64,000 nt of DNA. Origin: Orobanche coerulescens (lineage: Eukaryota; Streptophyta; Magnoliopsida; Lamiales; Orobanchaceae). A program made the position numbers and the translations under genes. Shown here piece by piece: positions 22,040 to 33,577 of the stretch. The stretch lies in contig CM065811.1 of assembly GCA_033398695.1 (NCBI GenBank), positions 115,057,501 to 115,121,500 of the forward strand. Reading direction: 5' to 3'. Each line of letters begins with the position of its first letter. The first letter of the stretch is position 1. Under the pieces are notes generated by a model, which was not told the origin of the DNA, did not search any database, and was given only the letters and a program-made list of their open reading frames with translations.

Positions 22040-24932
22040 TATAACACCCCCAATCCACTCAGGGATATTACACGCCGTAGACCCCTTTCCACAAGGAGCT
22101 ACCAGGTGGAAGACTACAAATCAAAACCCACATGCGGTCAACTTGACCAAAACATAATACCGTAGACCGATTAGGTCTCTCAGAACACAGCATAACCGTA
22201 CATTTGATGAATCAAATAAATACAACTCGATCACATAATCCATCCCCTCAAGGATGACAAGAACTCAACCCGACGGATCACTGACGGACAACAGACTACA
22301 ACTGTGACTAGTATCGCTGCTTTGCATCATCCTCCGAGTCAATCATGTGGTTGCTCACTCTCCAGTCAGAACACCTGGAATAAATAACAAAATCCCCAAC
22401 GAGGGATTAGCGATGGAATCGCTAGCAAGTAACCAAGCTATAAAGTTATACATCAAGAATATAACTGTTATGAAAATAACCTTTTGACAAGGTAGTAACA
22501 CGATCCCCGAGTCTAAAGTCTTTTCGAAAACATTTCCCTCAAGTGAGGATCATAGAGACAAATTCAAAACACGTTTTAAAGAATAAAGGAGGACGGCGGG
22601 GGTCTTAGTGTAAAATCATGAAAAGATTTGTAATTCTCCTTTTCAAAAGGGTTTTCTTTCAAAATCATGAAGACGATTCAATTCTCAAATAAGCCTCAAA
22701 GGAAGAACCACAAACACCAAAATAACCGGAATCCATGATTCACACAATCATAGTTCATAGATATCCAGTCAAATACTCAAATCACCTTCGTGGCCTCGAT
22801 GGGACCCATCCCGGATTAGATACCGAAAAGCAAGCTCAAACCACCCATAAGTTATCTTGACATCGTACTCGCAAGTAACGATTCTCGGAGCCCTCTCCAG
22901 ACCTACCCAATTAGATAACCTTATGGTCAAAACATATCAACTGGCCATACTCGCAAGTAACGCGCCGCCGGAGGCCTCATGGGTCCCTACCAGGTTAACA
23001 TCATTCAAACACGCCCACAAGTTATCGTGACATCGCACTCTCAAGTGATGATTCTAAGATCCCTCTCCAGACCTACCCGATTCGATAAGCTTATGGCGAA
23101 ATCATATCAACTGGCCATACTCGCTAGTAACGCGCCGCCGGAGGCCTCACGGGTCCCTACGCGGTAATATCTCAATCACCGATTATACAATAACAAGGTA
23201 TAATATTCTCTGCAATCACAAACACATGAAATTATGAGTTAATGCAACAAACACTTTCACAAAGCGTAACATTCACGTCACACCATCATCTAGTACACAT
23301 TTTAACAAGTGAACAGTACAAATATTCCACAATTTCTCGGATAACTACTCAATTCAAAATATCCATCTCAAACATAATATAACATGAGATGGTGGTTGTC
23401 ATTCTTTAAGAAATTCAAGTTACGTTCTTATTTACTTTCATAGAATCACATATTCATTTAAAAGCAAGTTACGGTCATACGTTCAATCACTATCAAGTCC
23501 ATGTTAAATTCACGATACGCTACATTCTCAAAGTATAAAGATTATAGTCAAGATACTCGCCTTAATAACCGCTACCGAATACTCCGAAGAACACGGTTCA
23601 ACCGGGAAGCTCGGACCCTGAAGAAGACAACGAACGGAAGGATTCAACCCGGGTTCCTCACAATAAGATCGACCCTAACATCATATAATTTATAAATCAA
23701 CGATCATACGAGGAAGAATAATCGTAGAACGCCCGAATCCCCCTCTAAGACCTTTTATCGGACACCTTCAAGGCGTCGATTAAGAACTCAACCAAACGAA
23801 GTATTCTTAGCAATGAAACCATGGAACAACAAGGAAACAGATAGAATACAACTTAATAATCAATAATCCTTCAATAATCTAAGTTATTACTGATCAAACG
23901 GACGAAATCCAACAAAAACCCCAATTTCATCAAAACTAGATTTTTAAGAAATCTAACCTTGATTCGGTAGATTGGAGGAGGTTATGGGATGATTGATCGA
24001 TGTTAGAAACTCAAGAACTTCGTGGATTGATAGTTGAACAACATCTCTTCATGTTCTCCAAGCCCCAACCGTGGAAAGGAAATGAGAGGAATGAGAAAAA
24101 TGGGTGTAAACCCGTCTGTTCGATCATATATATACTGCCCAGCAGCCTGCCGACCACGTATGGACGTAGCCAATCCGCCTTACGGCCGTAACTGTCCTTC
24201 GTCCGGATGCTGACCAGCACCTTACGGCCGTACCCGATCACGCCTTACGGCCGTAAGCGACATTCGTCCGGAACCTGCCTAGCACCTTACGGCCGTACCC
24301 GATCACGCCTTACGGTCGTAAGCGGCATTCATCCGGAACCTTCCTAGCACCTTACGGCCGTATCCGGCACCTTACGGCCGTAACTCGGCCAGGCGGGTCC
24401 CTGGCCCAAAACGTGCGGCCGTGACTTGGCCGTGGCCAACTCCGACGGCCCGGACGACCCCGAAACCCGAACTTGAATATGAAACGAAGATAAAGTTACG
24501 AAGTAGTCGCAAAGACGAATCCAAGCACTAAGAGAACACACGATTCCGACCATCCGAAGGCTCAAAATTCGACAACGGAAAGTAATTACCCCAAACTTTG
24601 GGAAATTACGAAAATGGCCCAAAACATCCGAAATACACGATACACGATCGAAACACCAAGCCAAAGCTCGCAACATGAATAATAACATTAAATGAACTTA
24701 CGAGAAACTCGAAACAACAGTTTCGGACGAGATTCGCAAGAATCGAACTCAAGTGCGGAAAAGCCGCTTAAGAACACAGAACTCAACAAAATAATACCGA
24801 AACGAACTCAGATGACAAAAAGTGTAGAATTAAATACTCTCGAAATAACAAAGCGATCACGAGAGAGTCGTCAAAACGGGCTCCCACCGAAAAAAAAGAA
24901 AATCACTGAAATCCGAAATTGCGGGTATTACA
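22040..24932 (-). mobile_element. 3' LTR of family C, minus strand (2.89 kb)
   Basis: On the plus strand it runs from TATAACACCCCCAATCC (expected TGTAACACC) to GCGGGTATTACA. A reversed polypurine tract (24933-24950) lies at its right edge, so internal DNA lies to the right and this is the 3' LTR. The R/U5 part (22040-24110) is almost the same as 31180-33289. U3 holds the CTTACGGCCGTAAG array (24170-24440), next to the minus-strand TATA-like GTATATATATG at about 24125-24140. The end block GGATATTACACGCCGTAGAC matches families B, D and E in reverse. Confidence 0.88.
24170..24440 (-). repeat. CTTACGGCCGTAAG palindrome array in U3 of family C
   Basis: Seven to eight copies of CCTTACGGCCGTAA or variants at about 24178, 24221, 24243, 24288, 24309, 24349 and 24368, with a divergent GTGCGGCCGTGAC at 24412. 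Spacers share GCACC and CGTCCGGA words. ACGGCCGT is perfectly palindromic. The array lies immediately upstream of the minus-strand TATA-like box. Confidence 0.9.
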
Positions 24933-25498
24933 TTCTACCCTCCTTAAAAGAAGTTTCGTCCTGAAACTTAAAACAAGTAGGGAGAAGAAATATACCATGA
25001 GGAATATTTCAATGAGATACACAGGAATGCGTAATTTACGCCCAACGGTGAAACGTTACAAACAACGCAAAGGAATATACGGTGTGAAATCACGCTCCAC
25101 GATGACCAACACAACGTCGCCGGTAGAGTTATAATAAAACCAACAAGTGGCAAGCGTCATCAAACAGATAATACAACCAAGTCGATTATCCGAATAATCA
25201 CAAAACACAAAGCACCCATTACAAGGAAACACGCACAATCAAGAAAACAGAAATAAACACACAAATGATCCACAAGGACAACCACAAACAATTCGGACTA
25301 CGCCAAAATCCTCAAAAACTACACTAGGCATTTCTGTGGCCCTTCGGAGCAGAGACGCAACCTCAATCCCCAAATCTCTCAGCTACCGTCTCGCAATGCA
25401 CGGCTCGGTGACCCACCCGGCCACACTCGAAACAGCTGACTAACAGTGAACGACAATTCTTCGCGGTACGAGATCAGGCAACAACAGTCAGAGAACCC

Positions 25499-25637
25499 CG
25501 ATCGAACAACAACGATCGAACAACAACGACCGAACAAAAACGATCGAATAACAATGATCAAAAAGCAATGATCGAGTAACAACGATCAAACAACAACGAT
25601 CGAACAACAATGATCGAATGACAACGGTCGAACAATG
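25499..25637 (+). repeat. Minisatellite of about 13 bp (GATCGAACAACAAC)
   Basis: About ten tandem copies of GATCGAACAACAAC and variants (GATCGAATAACAAT, GATCAAAAAGCAAT). The matching place in the family B internal region (33950-33990) has only two to three copies, so it expanded in this family C copy. Confidence 0.85.
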
Positions 25638-26310
25638 ACTCTGAAGTTCACACTTCAACCCAAGACATCAAAAGAACTAGTAGAACCAAAAGACGTTACT
25701 ACCGAACAAGGTTCACAAGAATCGAACCGAACTCGGAAAAGTCACAGCGATAACCAGATCGACCCCAAAACAAGATCATGGCTCATTCGAATGATGAAAC
25801 CGATATACAGAACAGGTCCAGAAAGTATCAACAAACACGAGCGAGTCGATAGACCTGGGAAAGAGGAAATGCAGAAGTCCAAAAACAATACGGGTATTAC
25901 ATTCGACCTCTTATAAAATAAATGTCGTCCCCGCAACTCATAACAACGGAAACAAGGCAACAACACAAAAAGCAACCGATAGAAAAATCTCCCATGGGCC
26001 TCTCAGAGCCAATCCTGATATCTGTGCTGAAGCACAACTTTGAAAGTCTCGGTAGTCAATTCGCAAAACTGAATTCGGTGTCCCTCGAGTCCTTACTTGA
26101 AACGCGTTACTGACGAGAAGGACAATTTACATGTGCATGCCCCGGCACATCACGGTTGAAACACCTCGGCTCGGCATACCGAAAATACAAATGCCAGACA
26201 CAATGGGGCATAACGCCGCAAAACAACATAGCGGAGATGCCAACTCAGCACAACAAAGAATCATAACACATATCATATACAACGATTACCATCGTAAAGT
26301 AATACACACA

Positions 26311-26315
26311 CAAAC
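26311..26315. other. Left target-site duplication of element F (CAAAC)
   Basis: CAAAC here is repeated exactly at 29960-29964, bracketing element F. Confidence 0.9.
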
Positions 26316-27424
26316 TGATATGGAATTGACTAGTCTGAATAAAGAAAACGAAGCAAGGATCGACGTAAATGGCCTTACAACGCGTCATGCACGTACGAAG
26401 ACATTTTTAGACGAGAAAACGGACACAAAACGAGAAAGACCAAGGTGCCTGGTCTCGGCCGTGTCATATGACACGGCCCGTGTCATGCTATGCCGGAAAG
26501 GGCCGAACTTTCTGCCTGCCGAACTCGGCCGTGTCGTCCGACACATCCCGTGCCGAGATGTACCGGATAAGCCAAACTGACTGCCCGCAAGACTTGACCG
26601 TGTCCCGAGACACGGCCGAGTCGAACTCTTCCAGATAAGCCAAACTGACTGCCCAGACGCCCGACCGTGTTCCAGGACACGGTCGAGTCAATGTCGATCA
26701 TCCTTGTCGCGCCGCGCGGTCGAGTCACCGCCGAACGTCCTTGTCGCGCCGCGACCGTGTCAAGCGGACACTGTCGAGTCACTGCCGACCAGCCTTATCG
26801 CGCCGCAGCCGTGTCAAGCGACACGGCCCGTGTCCAGCAGCCAGCTTCCTTTGTTTATGATTTTTGTGTATTGTTTTGTCTTCCCTTTTCTTTTCTTTAT
26901 CCCTCTATTATTTGATGATGTTATCTTTATAATTTTATTTTGTTTCTTGTCTTCCTTTTCAAGATCATTTGACCTTGCTTTTGATTTCTTTACTTGATTT
27001 TGTTTTCCATTTCTAAGATCATGTGATCTTGTTGTTTTTAATTCCTTAGTTGTAAGAGACTACACACCTATAAGTAGTCTTGGTGTTTATTGTAAATATA
27101 TATGAATTGAATGTTGTTGTGAAAGAATACACTTTGTATTTCTATCCTTGGTAAATGATTTTTACCGAAACTTGATTTTTATTCGATGTGTTTTCGAGTA
27201 TTAATCCGATTGATTCTCAATAGGTCTTGAGAAGAAATCTCTTATCAAATTATAGGTCTAATTCGATAAACCCTTGTTCTTGTTCGAAATTTTCATTGTC
27301 ATTTCCAATATTACTTCCATAAAAATACACTCAAAACACCCTAGTCGTAAAAAGCCTTCCGCTATCATACACTTACGTATACTCCGACCGATACGTATCC
27401 ACTCTTCCGGGCGAATTCGTATCA
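26316..27424 (+). mobile_element. 5' LTR of element F
   Basis: 1109 bases with termini TGATATG / CGTATCA. It holds an array of CCGTGTC/GACACGG palindromes (26450-26835). Then come two AT-rich palindromes of the AAGATCA-NN-TGATCTT type (26961-26976, one base changed, and 27015-27030), and a TATA-like TATAAGTA at 27069. Confidence 0.92.
26450..26835 (+). repeat. GACACGG-CCGTGTC palindrome array, 5' LTR of element F
   Basis: At least seven paired motifs such as CCGTGTCATATGACACGG, CCGTGTCCCGAGACACGG, CCGTGTTCCAGGACACGG and CCGTGTCAAGCGACACGG, where two arms face each other across 2-4 bases, separated by words like CGAGTCACTGCCGA and TTGTCGCGCCGC. Repeated in the 3' LTR at 28985-29370. Confidence 0.9.
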
Positions 27425-27428
27425 TAAG

Positions 27429-27460
27429 TGGTATCGGAGCCCAAGGTCATCTCCTTGGGC
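27429..27460 (+). other. PBS and adjoining hairpin of element F
   Basis: TGGTATCGGAGC (27429-27440) is the initiator tRNA-Met type primer-binding site. Overlapping its end, GCCCAAGG (27439-27446) pairs perfectly with CCTTGGGC (27453-27460) across the 6-base loop TCATCT. Confidence 0.85.
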
Positions 27461-27507
27461 GATTTATTCAACGATTTCTTGTGAATAACTATCTCTTGAT
27501 TCTTGTT

Positions 27508-28722
27508 ATGGATTTCTCCAATCTCGATTTCTTGATGAAACTCTGTGACGCACTAAACGGCTTACCGGAGCAATGTATGCAAGCAAGACACAGAGACGAC
27601 GCCAACGATATTGATTTCTTGGCTAAATTCCGCAGCATACCGGAGTTTTATGGATCTAGTAATCCAGATGCGTGCATAGATTGGCTCTATGCTTGTGAGG
27701 AGCACGTGGACTTCCAGGCTACCCCGATCAACCGCCGTATTTCACTGCTGACAAAGCGCCTCCGCGGTAGCGCCGTCTTCTAGTGGCAAAAATTGAAACA
27801 GTCCCGTTCAGAACAACGTAAGCCTAAAATTACAGATTGGCAAAAATTCAGAAAATATTTCAAGCGAAGGTTCAAATCCACATCTTACCACCATTCATTG
27901 TTTCCCCACCACCAATCCTTCGACGCCCCGCCGCCGACCTTCGATCAAAGTTTTTTTTTTCATCGAAGAATTTCCAGCGAAGCTTTTTTTGATGAAGACG
28001 ATGTCCCTACCACCATTTTCAATGAAGTAGACGAGATAGAGTTTTCAACAGCGCAATTCAACGAAGAAGATGAGTTAAGCCGTGTCTCCCTAGTTGACGA
28101 ACCTGGATCTTGCTACTTTGAGCATGGGCCAGTTGGTTGTGTTGGCCAAATTGACCAAAACGGACCAAATTATTTTAATGGTGAGGAGCCTTTTAGTGTC
28201 ATGGAAATTGAGCCGGATTATGAAGGGCCACCAGTATTTGATACAGAACCAGTTGATGAAGAGGAACCCATAATTGATTCCGTGTTTCCCATTTTTGATG
28301 GTGAACCCGATGTGAAATCATTAATGCTTCCCATTTTTGATGTTGTGCCCGACGACGATCCATATCTCGATGAAAGTTGTTTTGAAGACTTTTGTCCAAT
28401 TTATGAGGCAGACTCCAATGAGGCGTTTTCAGTTTATGATACGGAGCATGAGGATGTTATGATTCCGGAACATCTATATCCCTAGCCTTACCAAAAGTTT
28501 GACACGAAAGACGACGACGAGGCATTTTTCCCAGGGCTTGAAGTGGCATCCGATGAAGAGCGACCTATTATTACTGTCGTGCTTCCCATTTCAGATGTCC
28601 GGTTATATGATGATTCATATCTTGATATCGGTATTACCTCGCAGAATAATTATTATTATTATTTCATTAATAATGATAGTTATTTGTTTGGTGATTCCCG
28701 TAGATCCCATATTACCTATTGA
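27508..28722 (+). pseudogene. Gag-like protein of element F with two in-frame stops
   Basis: An ATG at 27508, about 70 bases after the PBS hairpin, opens a frame that continues to TGA at 28720-28722, broken by TAG at 27781-27783 and TAG at 28483-28485. The first part matches the retrotransposon Gag core: FRSIPEFYGSSNPDACIDWL, then LTKRLRGSAVF, and after the first stop WQKLKQSRSEQRKPKITDWQ and YHHSLF. The first stop sits where this family normally has a second Trp, consistent with a G-to-A change. The C-terminal 200 residues are acidic with repeated PIFD/FDxEP phrases and no zinc knuckle. Gag would form the cytoplasmic virus-like particle. An ATG at 27274 lies in the LTR and is not the start I favour. 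No pol follows. Confidence 0.75.
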
Positions 28723-28834
28723 CTCAAGATTTTGGGCCATATACGCACTGCGAATATTTTCGAAATCAAGTACGTGGAGGTTTTAGCTATTTCATTTGGA
28801 AACGACGGGAGTTCGGAATTGAGGACAATTCACT

Positions 28835-28850
28835 TTAAAGGGGGAGGGAA
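28835..28850 (+). other. Polypurine tract of element F
   Basis: TTTAAAGGGGGAGGGAA immediately precedes the 3' LTR start at 28851; it is the expected plus-strand priming site. Confidence 0.85.
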
Positions 28851-29959
28851 TGATACGGAATTGACTAGTCCGAATAAAGAAAGCAAAGCAACGATCGACG
28901 TAAATGGCCTTACAACGCGTCATGCACGTACGGCGACATTTTTAGACGAGAAAATGGACACAAAACGGGAAGGACCAAGGTGCCTGGTCTCGGCCGTGTC
29001 ATATGACACGGCCCGTGTCATGCTATGCCGGAAAGGGCCGAACTTCCTGCCTGTCAAACTCGGCCGTGTCGTCCGACACGGCCCATGCCGAGATATACCG
29101 GATAAGCTAAACTGACTGCCCGCAGGAATCGACCGTGTCCCGAGACACGGCCGAGTCAAACTCTTCCGGATAAGCCAAACTGACTGCCCAGACGCCCGAC
29201 CGTGTTCCAGGACACGGTCGAGTCAATGCCGAACGTCCTTGTCGCCCCGCGCGGTCGAGTCACCGCCGAACGTCCTTGTCGCGCCGCGATCGTGTCAAGC
29301 GGACATGGTCGAGTCACTGCCGACCAGCCTTGTCGCGCCGCGGCCGTGTCAAGCGACACGGCACGTGTCCAGCAGCCAGCTTCCTTTTTTTATGATTTTT
29401 GTGTATTGTTTTGTCTTCCCTTTTCTTTTCTTTATCCCTCTATTATTTGATGATGTTATCTTTATAGTGTTATGTTGTTTCTTGTCTTCCTTTTCAAGAT
29501 CATTTGATCTTGCTTTTGATTTCTTTACTTGATTTTGTTTTCCATTTATAAGATCATGTGATCTTGTTGTTTTTAATTCCTTAGTTGTAAGAGACTACAC
29601 ACCTATAAGTAGTCTTGGTGTTTATTGTAAATATATATGAATTGAATGTTGTTGTGAAAGAATACACTTTGTATTTCTATCCTTGGTAAATGATTTTTAC
29701 CAAAACTTGATTTTTACTCGACGCGTTTTCGAGTATTAATCCGATTGATTCTCAATAGGTCTTGAGAAGAAATCTCTTATCGAATTATAGGTCTAATTCG
29801 ATAAACCCTTGTTCTTGTTCGAAATTTTCATTGTCATTTCCAATATTACTTCCATAAAAATACACTCAAAACACCCTACTCGTAAAAAGCCTTCCGCTAT
29901 CATACACTTACGTATACTCCGACCAATACGTATCTTCTCCTCCAGGCGAATTCGTATCA
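28851..29959 (+). mobile_element. 3' LTR of element F
   Basis: Same length as the 5' LTR (1109 bases) and closely similar. The palindrome array is at 28985-29370 and both AAGATCA-NN-TGATCTT palindromes are perfect here (29496-29511, 29550-29565). It is followed by CAAAC, the right target-site copy. Confidence 0.93.
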
Positions 29960-29964
29960 CAAAC

Positions 29965-31179
29965 ACTACAGCAAAGACGGTATCGTTCGGCGCCCTCAAC
30001 GGCCCGAACGATAACAAGCACATAATTACAAACATCATGAAACAATCACACATGTACACAAACGTACAAACCCAAGCTTTAACAGCTCACACAGGTGCGA
30101 TAACACCCAAACCACCACGAAATGACAACATTAAAGATCATCACCACACCTCCCACAAAGGGCTAACAAAATATATGCGTGGCGAACGACTCAACGTTCA
30201 CAGCACCAATTCAATTATAACTTGGAGGGCTCACACCCTAATGACAATACTAACATCATACACACCTTCTCGGACCACAAGCAGGAAGTGATAGGTTTTA
30301 AAAACGAAAACCACCTTTTTGAAAACAATTTGGAAACACCGGTAGATCTTGAGTATCACCTTACAAAAAGTAGTACAAACATCATTATCGAGACTTTGAA
30401 AACCATCTTGCGTTTGAACAAAAATGAGGACACTTTTCTTTTAGTGAAAAATTTTCAGAAATATTCGACCCTCGGGTCTAAGCAAAGCATTTCTAAATAA
30501 TTGAAAATATCTCAAAATATTTTGGTCCTCAACTGGGATAATTTTGAATCATACTATGGCACCTTGAAAGTACCACGAGAAAGTAATTTATTTTAAAATG
30601 TACGTCTCGAAATTTATTTTCTAAGATACTCAAGGTTTTCAAAAATTCAATAGGCCAGAATACTCAAAACTCACAAAATCCTTTATCAAATCGTCATAAA
30701 ACATTCGAGGCCAAAATGCCAAAACTCGATTTAGGGAATCGATTTTATGAAATAAAACTCAGTTTGCAAAATACTGGAAGTCATTTTGAAAGAACTCACG
30801 CGGCGGATAGAATACCATTTGAAAATACATTAGCAGTGACACCGCTCCTTATATAAATAAAATATGAGAGTCGAATACCCACATCTCACAAAATCAAAAT
30901 CCATAGAAGGATTCCATCACTCAACGATATAATCATACAAGCATCTCATGTCACAAGAGGCACAACACAAAGAAGGGAGACATACGTCCACAGGCTGCGT
31001 AGAGATGATGGCAGCACCACGATACTAATCACAACTTAACACAATTTATCACAACGGATCGCCACGATCACACTTGTTCACAATTGCTCACCCGGGTGAG
31101 ATGACAAGACACGACTCGACAAGACCCAACTAGACCCAACTGCCTAGGTTTTCGCAAACCTAATCTCCGATACCATTTA
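29965..31179 (-). mobile_element. Family C internal region, 5' (leader) part
   Basis: Continues family C after element F. Near the right end the reverse strand has the leader shared with family B (TACGTCTCCCTTC, GATTAGTATCGTGGTGC), then the PBS hairpin (31142-31167) and the PBS (31163-31175 in reverse). No gag N-terminal coding sequence is recognisable, so gag has been deleted between here and 26165. A block of AAAACTC/TTTTGAAA-rich DNA (30290-30800) is non-coding. Confidence 0.75.
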
Positions 31180-33577
31180 TGTAACACCCCCAATCCACTC
31201 AGGGATATCACGCCGTAGACCCCTTTCCACAAGGAGCTACCACGCGGAAGACTACAAATCAAAACCCACATGCGGTCAACTTGACCAAAACATAATACCG
31301 TAGACCGATTAGGTCTCTCAGAACACAGCATAACCGTACATTTGATGAATCAAATAAATACAACTCGATCACATAATACATAAAATGTCCATCCCCTCAA
31401 GGATGACAAGAACTCAACCCGACGGATCACTGACGGACAACAGACTACAACTGTGACTAGTATCGCTGCTTTACATCATCCTCCGAGTCAATCCTGTGGT
31501 TGATCACTCTCCAGTCAGAACACCTGGAATAAATAACAAAATCCCCAACGAGGGGTTAGCGATGGAATCGCTAGCAACTAACCAAGCTATAAAGTTATAC
31601 ATCAAGAATATAACCATTATGAAAATAACCTTTTGACAAGGTAGTAACACGATCCCCGAGTCTAAAGTCTTTTCGAAAACAATTCCCTCAAGGGAGGATC
31701 ATAGAGACAACTTCAAAACACGTTTGAAAGAATAAAGGAGGATGTCGGGGGTCTCAGTGTAAAATCATGAAAAGATTTGTAATTCCCCGTTTCAAAAGTG
31801 TTTTCTTTCAAAATCATGAAGACGATTCAATTCTCAAATAAGCCTCAAAGGAAGAACGACAAACACCAAAATAACCGGAAACCGAGATTCACACAATCAT
31901 AGTTCATAGATATCCAGTCAAATATTCAAATCACCTTCGTGGCCTCGATGAGACCCATCCCGGATTAGATACCGAAAAGCAAGCTCAAACCACCCATAAA
32001 TTAGCTTGACATCGTACTCGCAAGTAACGATTCTCGGAGCCCTCTCCAGACCTACCCGATTACATAACCTTATGCTCAAAACATATCAACTGGCCGTACT
32101 CGCAAGTAACGCGCCGCCGGAGGCCTCATGGGTCCCTACCCGGTTAACATCATTCAAACACGCCCACAAGTTATCGTGACATCGCACTCGCAAGTGACGA
32201 TTCTCGGAGCCCTATCCAGACCTACCCGATTCGATAAGCTTATGGCGAAATCATATCAACTGGCCGTACTCACAAGTAACGCGCCGCCGGAGGCCTCACG
32301 GGTCCCTACCCGGTAATACCTCAATCACCGATTATACAACAACAAGGTATAATATTCACCACAATCACAAACACATGAAATTATGAGTTAATGCAACAAA
32401 CACATTCACAAAGCGTAACATTCACGTCACACCATCATCTAGTACACATTTTAACAAGTGAACAGTACAAATATTCCACAATTTCTCGGATAACTACTCA
32501 ATTTAAAATATCCATCTCAAACATAATACAACATGAGATGGTGGTTGTCATTCTTTAAGAAATTCAAGTTACGTTCTTATTTAATTTCATAGAATCACAT
32601 ATTCATTTAAAAGTAAGTTACGGTCAAACGTTCAATCACTATCAAGTCCACGTTAAATTCACGACACGCTACATTCTCAAAGTATAAAGATTATAGTCAA
32701 GATACTCGCCTTAATAACCGCTACTGAACACTCCGAAGAACACGGTTCAACCGGGAAGCTTGGACCCTGAAGAAGACAATGAACGGAAGGATTCAACCCG
32801 GGTTCCTCACAAGAAGATCGACCCTAACATTTTATAATTTATAAATCAACGATCATATGAGGAATAATAATCGTAGAACGCCCGAATCCCCCTCTAAGAC
32901 CTTTTATCGGAAACCTTCAAGGCGTCGATTAAGAACTAGACCAAACGACAAATTCTTAGCAATCAAACCATGGAACAACAAGTAAATTGATAGAGTACAA
33001 CTTAATAATGAATAATCCATCAATAATCTAAGTTATTACGGATCAAACGGACGAAATCCAACAAAAACCCCAATTTCCTCAAAACTAGATTTTTAACAAA
33101 TCTAACCTTGATATGGTAGATCAGAGGAGGTTATGGGATGATTGATATACGTTAGAAACTCAAGAACTTTGTGGATTGATAGTTGAACAACATCTCTTCA
33201 TGTTCTCCAAGCCCCAGCCGTGGAAAGGAAATGAGAGGAATGAGAAAAATGGGTGTAAACCCGTCTGTTCGATCATATATATATACTGCAGTCGAGACCC
33301 CAGTCACAGTCCAGTGGCTCCTGGACTGTCAGTTAGCGTGCGCTAGAATCCACGTAGCGTGCGCTAACCGCGGCACAGTAGCGCGTTCTACATCACTTAG
33401 TAGCTTGCGCTACACTACAATGAACCAAAACTATCGCAACCATCTAAATCGCAACCAAACACGTGTCAAACATTGTACATCCAAACATGGCACACGATTC
33501 CAAAGACATGGACGACAACAATCTGCTAAACCGCGGAAAAATCCAATGAAACCAGAACGACGATCTCGGGTATTACA
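31180..33577 (-). mobile_element. Hybrid LTR: family C R/U5 joined to family B U3
   Basis: From 31180 to about 33289 the sequence follows family C LTR 22040-24120 closely, ending in the TATA-like ATATATATACTGC. From 33291 to 33577 it follows family B U3 in reverse (compare 56242-56540), including the TAGCGTGCGCTA motifs at 33333-33411, and ends GGGTATTACA before a reversed family B polypurine tract. The left side adjoins a family C PBS, the right side a family B polypurine tract. It therefore serves as 5' LTR for C and 3' LTR for B. The switch is at the promoter TATA region. Confidence 0.85.

Larger units (their letters stand above)
24933..26315 (-). mobile_element. Family C internal region, 3' part, with a degraded gag tail
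   Basis: Starts at the reversed polypurine tract (TTCTACCCTCCTTAAAAG). At 25990-26165 the reverse strand resembles the end of the family B gag (region of the two zinc knuckles and stop, compare 61020-61205), but with many changes. Upstream gag sequence is absent, so gag is largely deleted. A 13-base repeat block sits at 25499-25637. Element F is inserted at 26316. No polymerase sequence is seen. Confidence 0.7.
26316..29959 (+). mobile_element. Element F: complete, gag-only, non-autonomous LTR retrotransposon (3.64 kb)
   Basis: Two 1109-base LTRs (26316-27424 and 28851-29959), both starting TGATAYGGAATTGACTAG and ending CGAATTCGTATCA, enclose a 1426-base internal region. A PBS (27429-27440) and a polypurine tract (28835-28850) are in place, and CAAAC flanks both ends. 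The internal region encodes a Gag-like protein and no protease, reverse transcriptase, RNase H or integrase. The two LTRs differ by scattered substitutions only, so insertion is fairly recent. Ty3-gypsy type is suggested by the Gag domain. Elements of this class (gag-only, TR-GAG-like) depend on enzymes from autonomous relatives. It inserted into the family C internal region. Confidence 0.93.

Noticed and set aside
24170..24440. CRISPR-like regular repeats
   Set aside because: Plant nuclear context, palindromic units with variable short spacers inside an LTR; not a CRISPR array.
27274..27507. Upstream ATG at 27274 as start of the element F Gag
   Set aside because: It lies in the 5' LTR and its frame crosses the PBS; the ATG at 27508 after the leader fits better.
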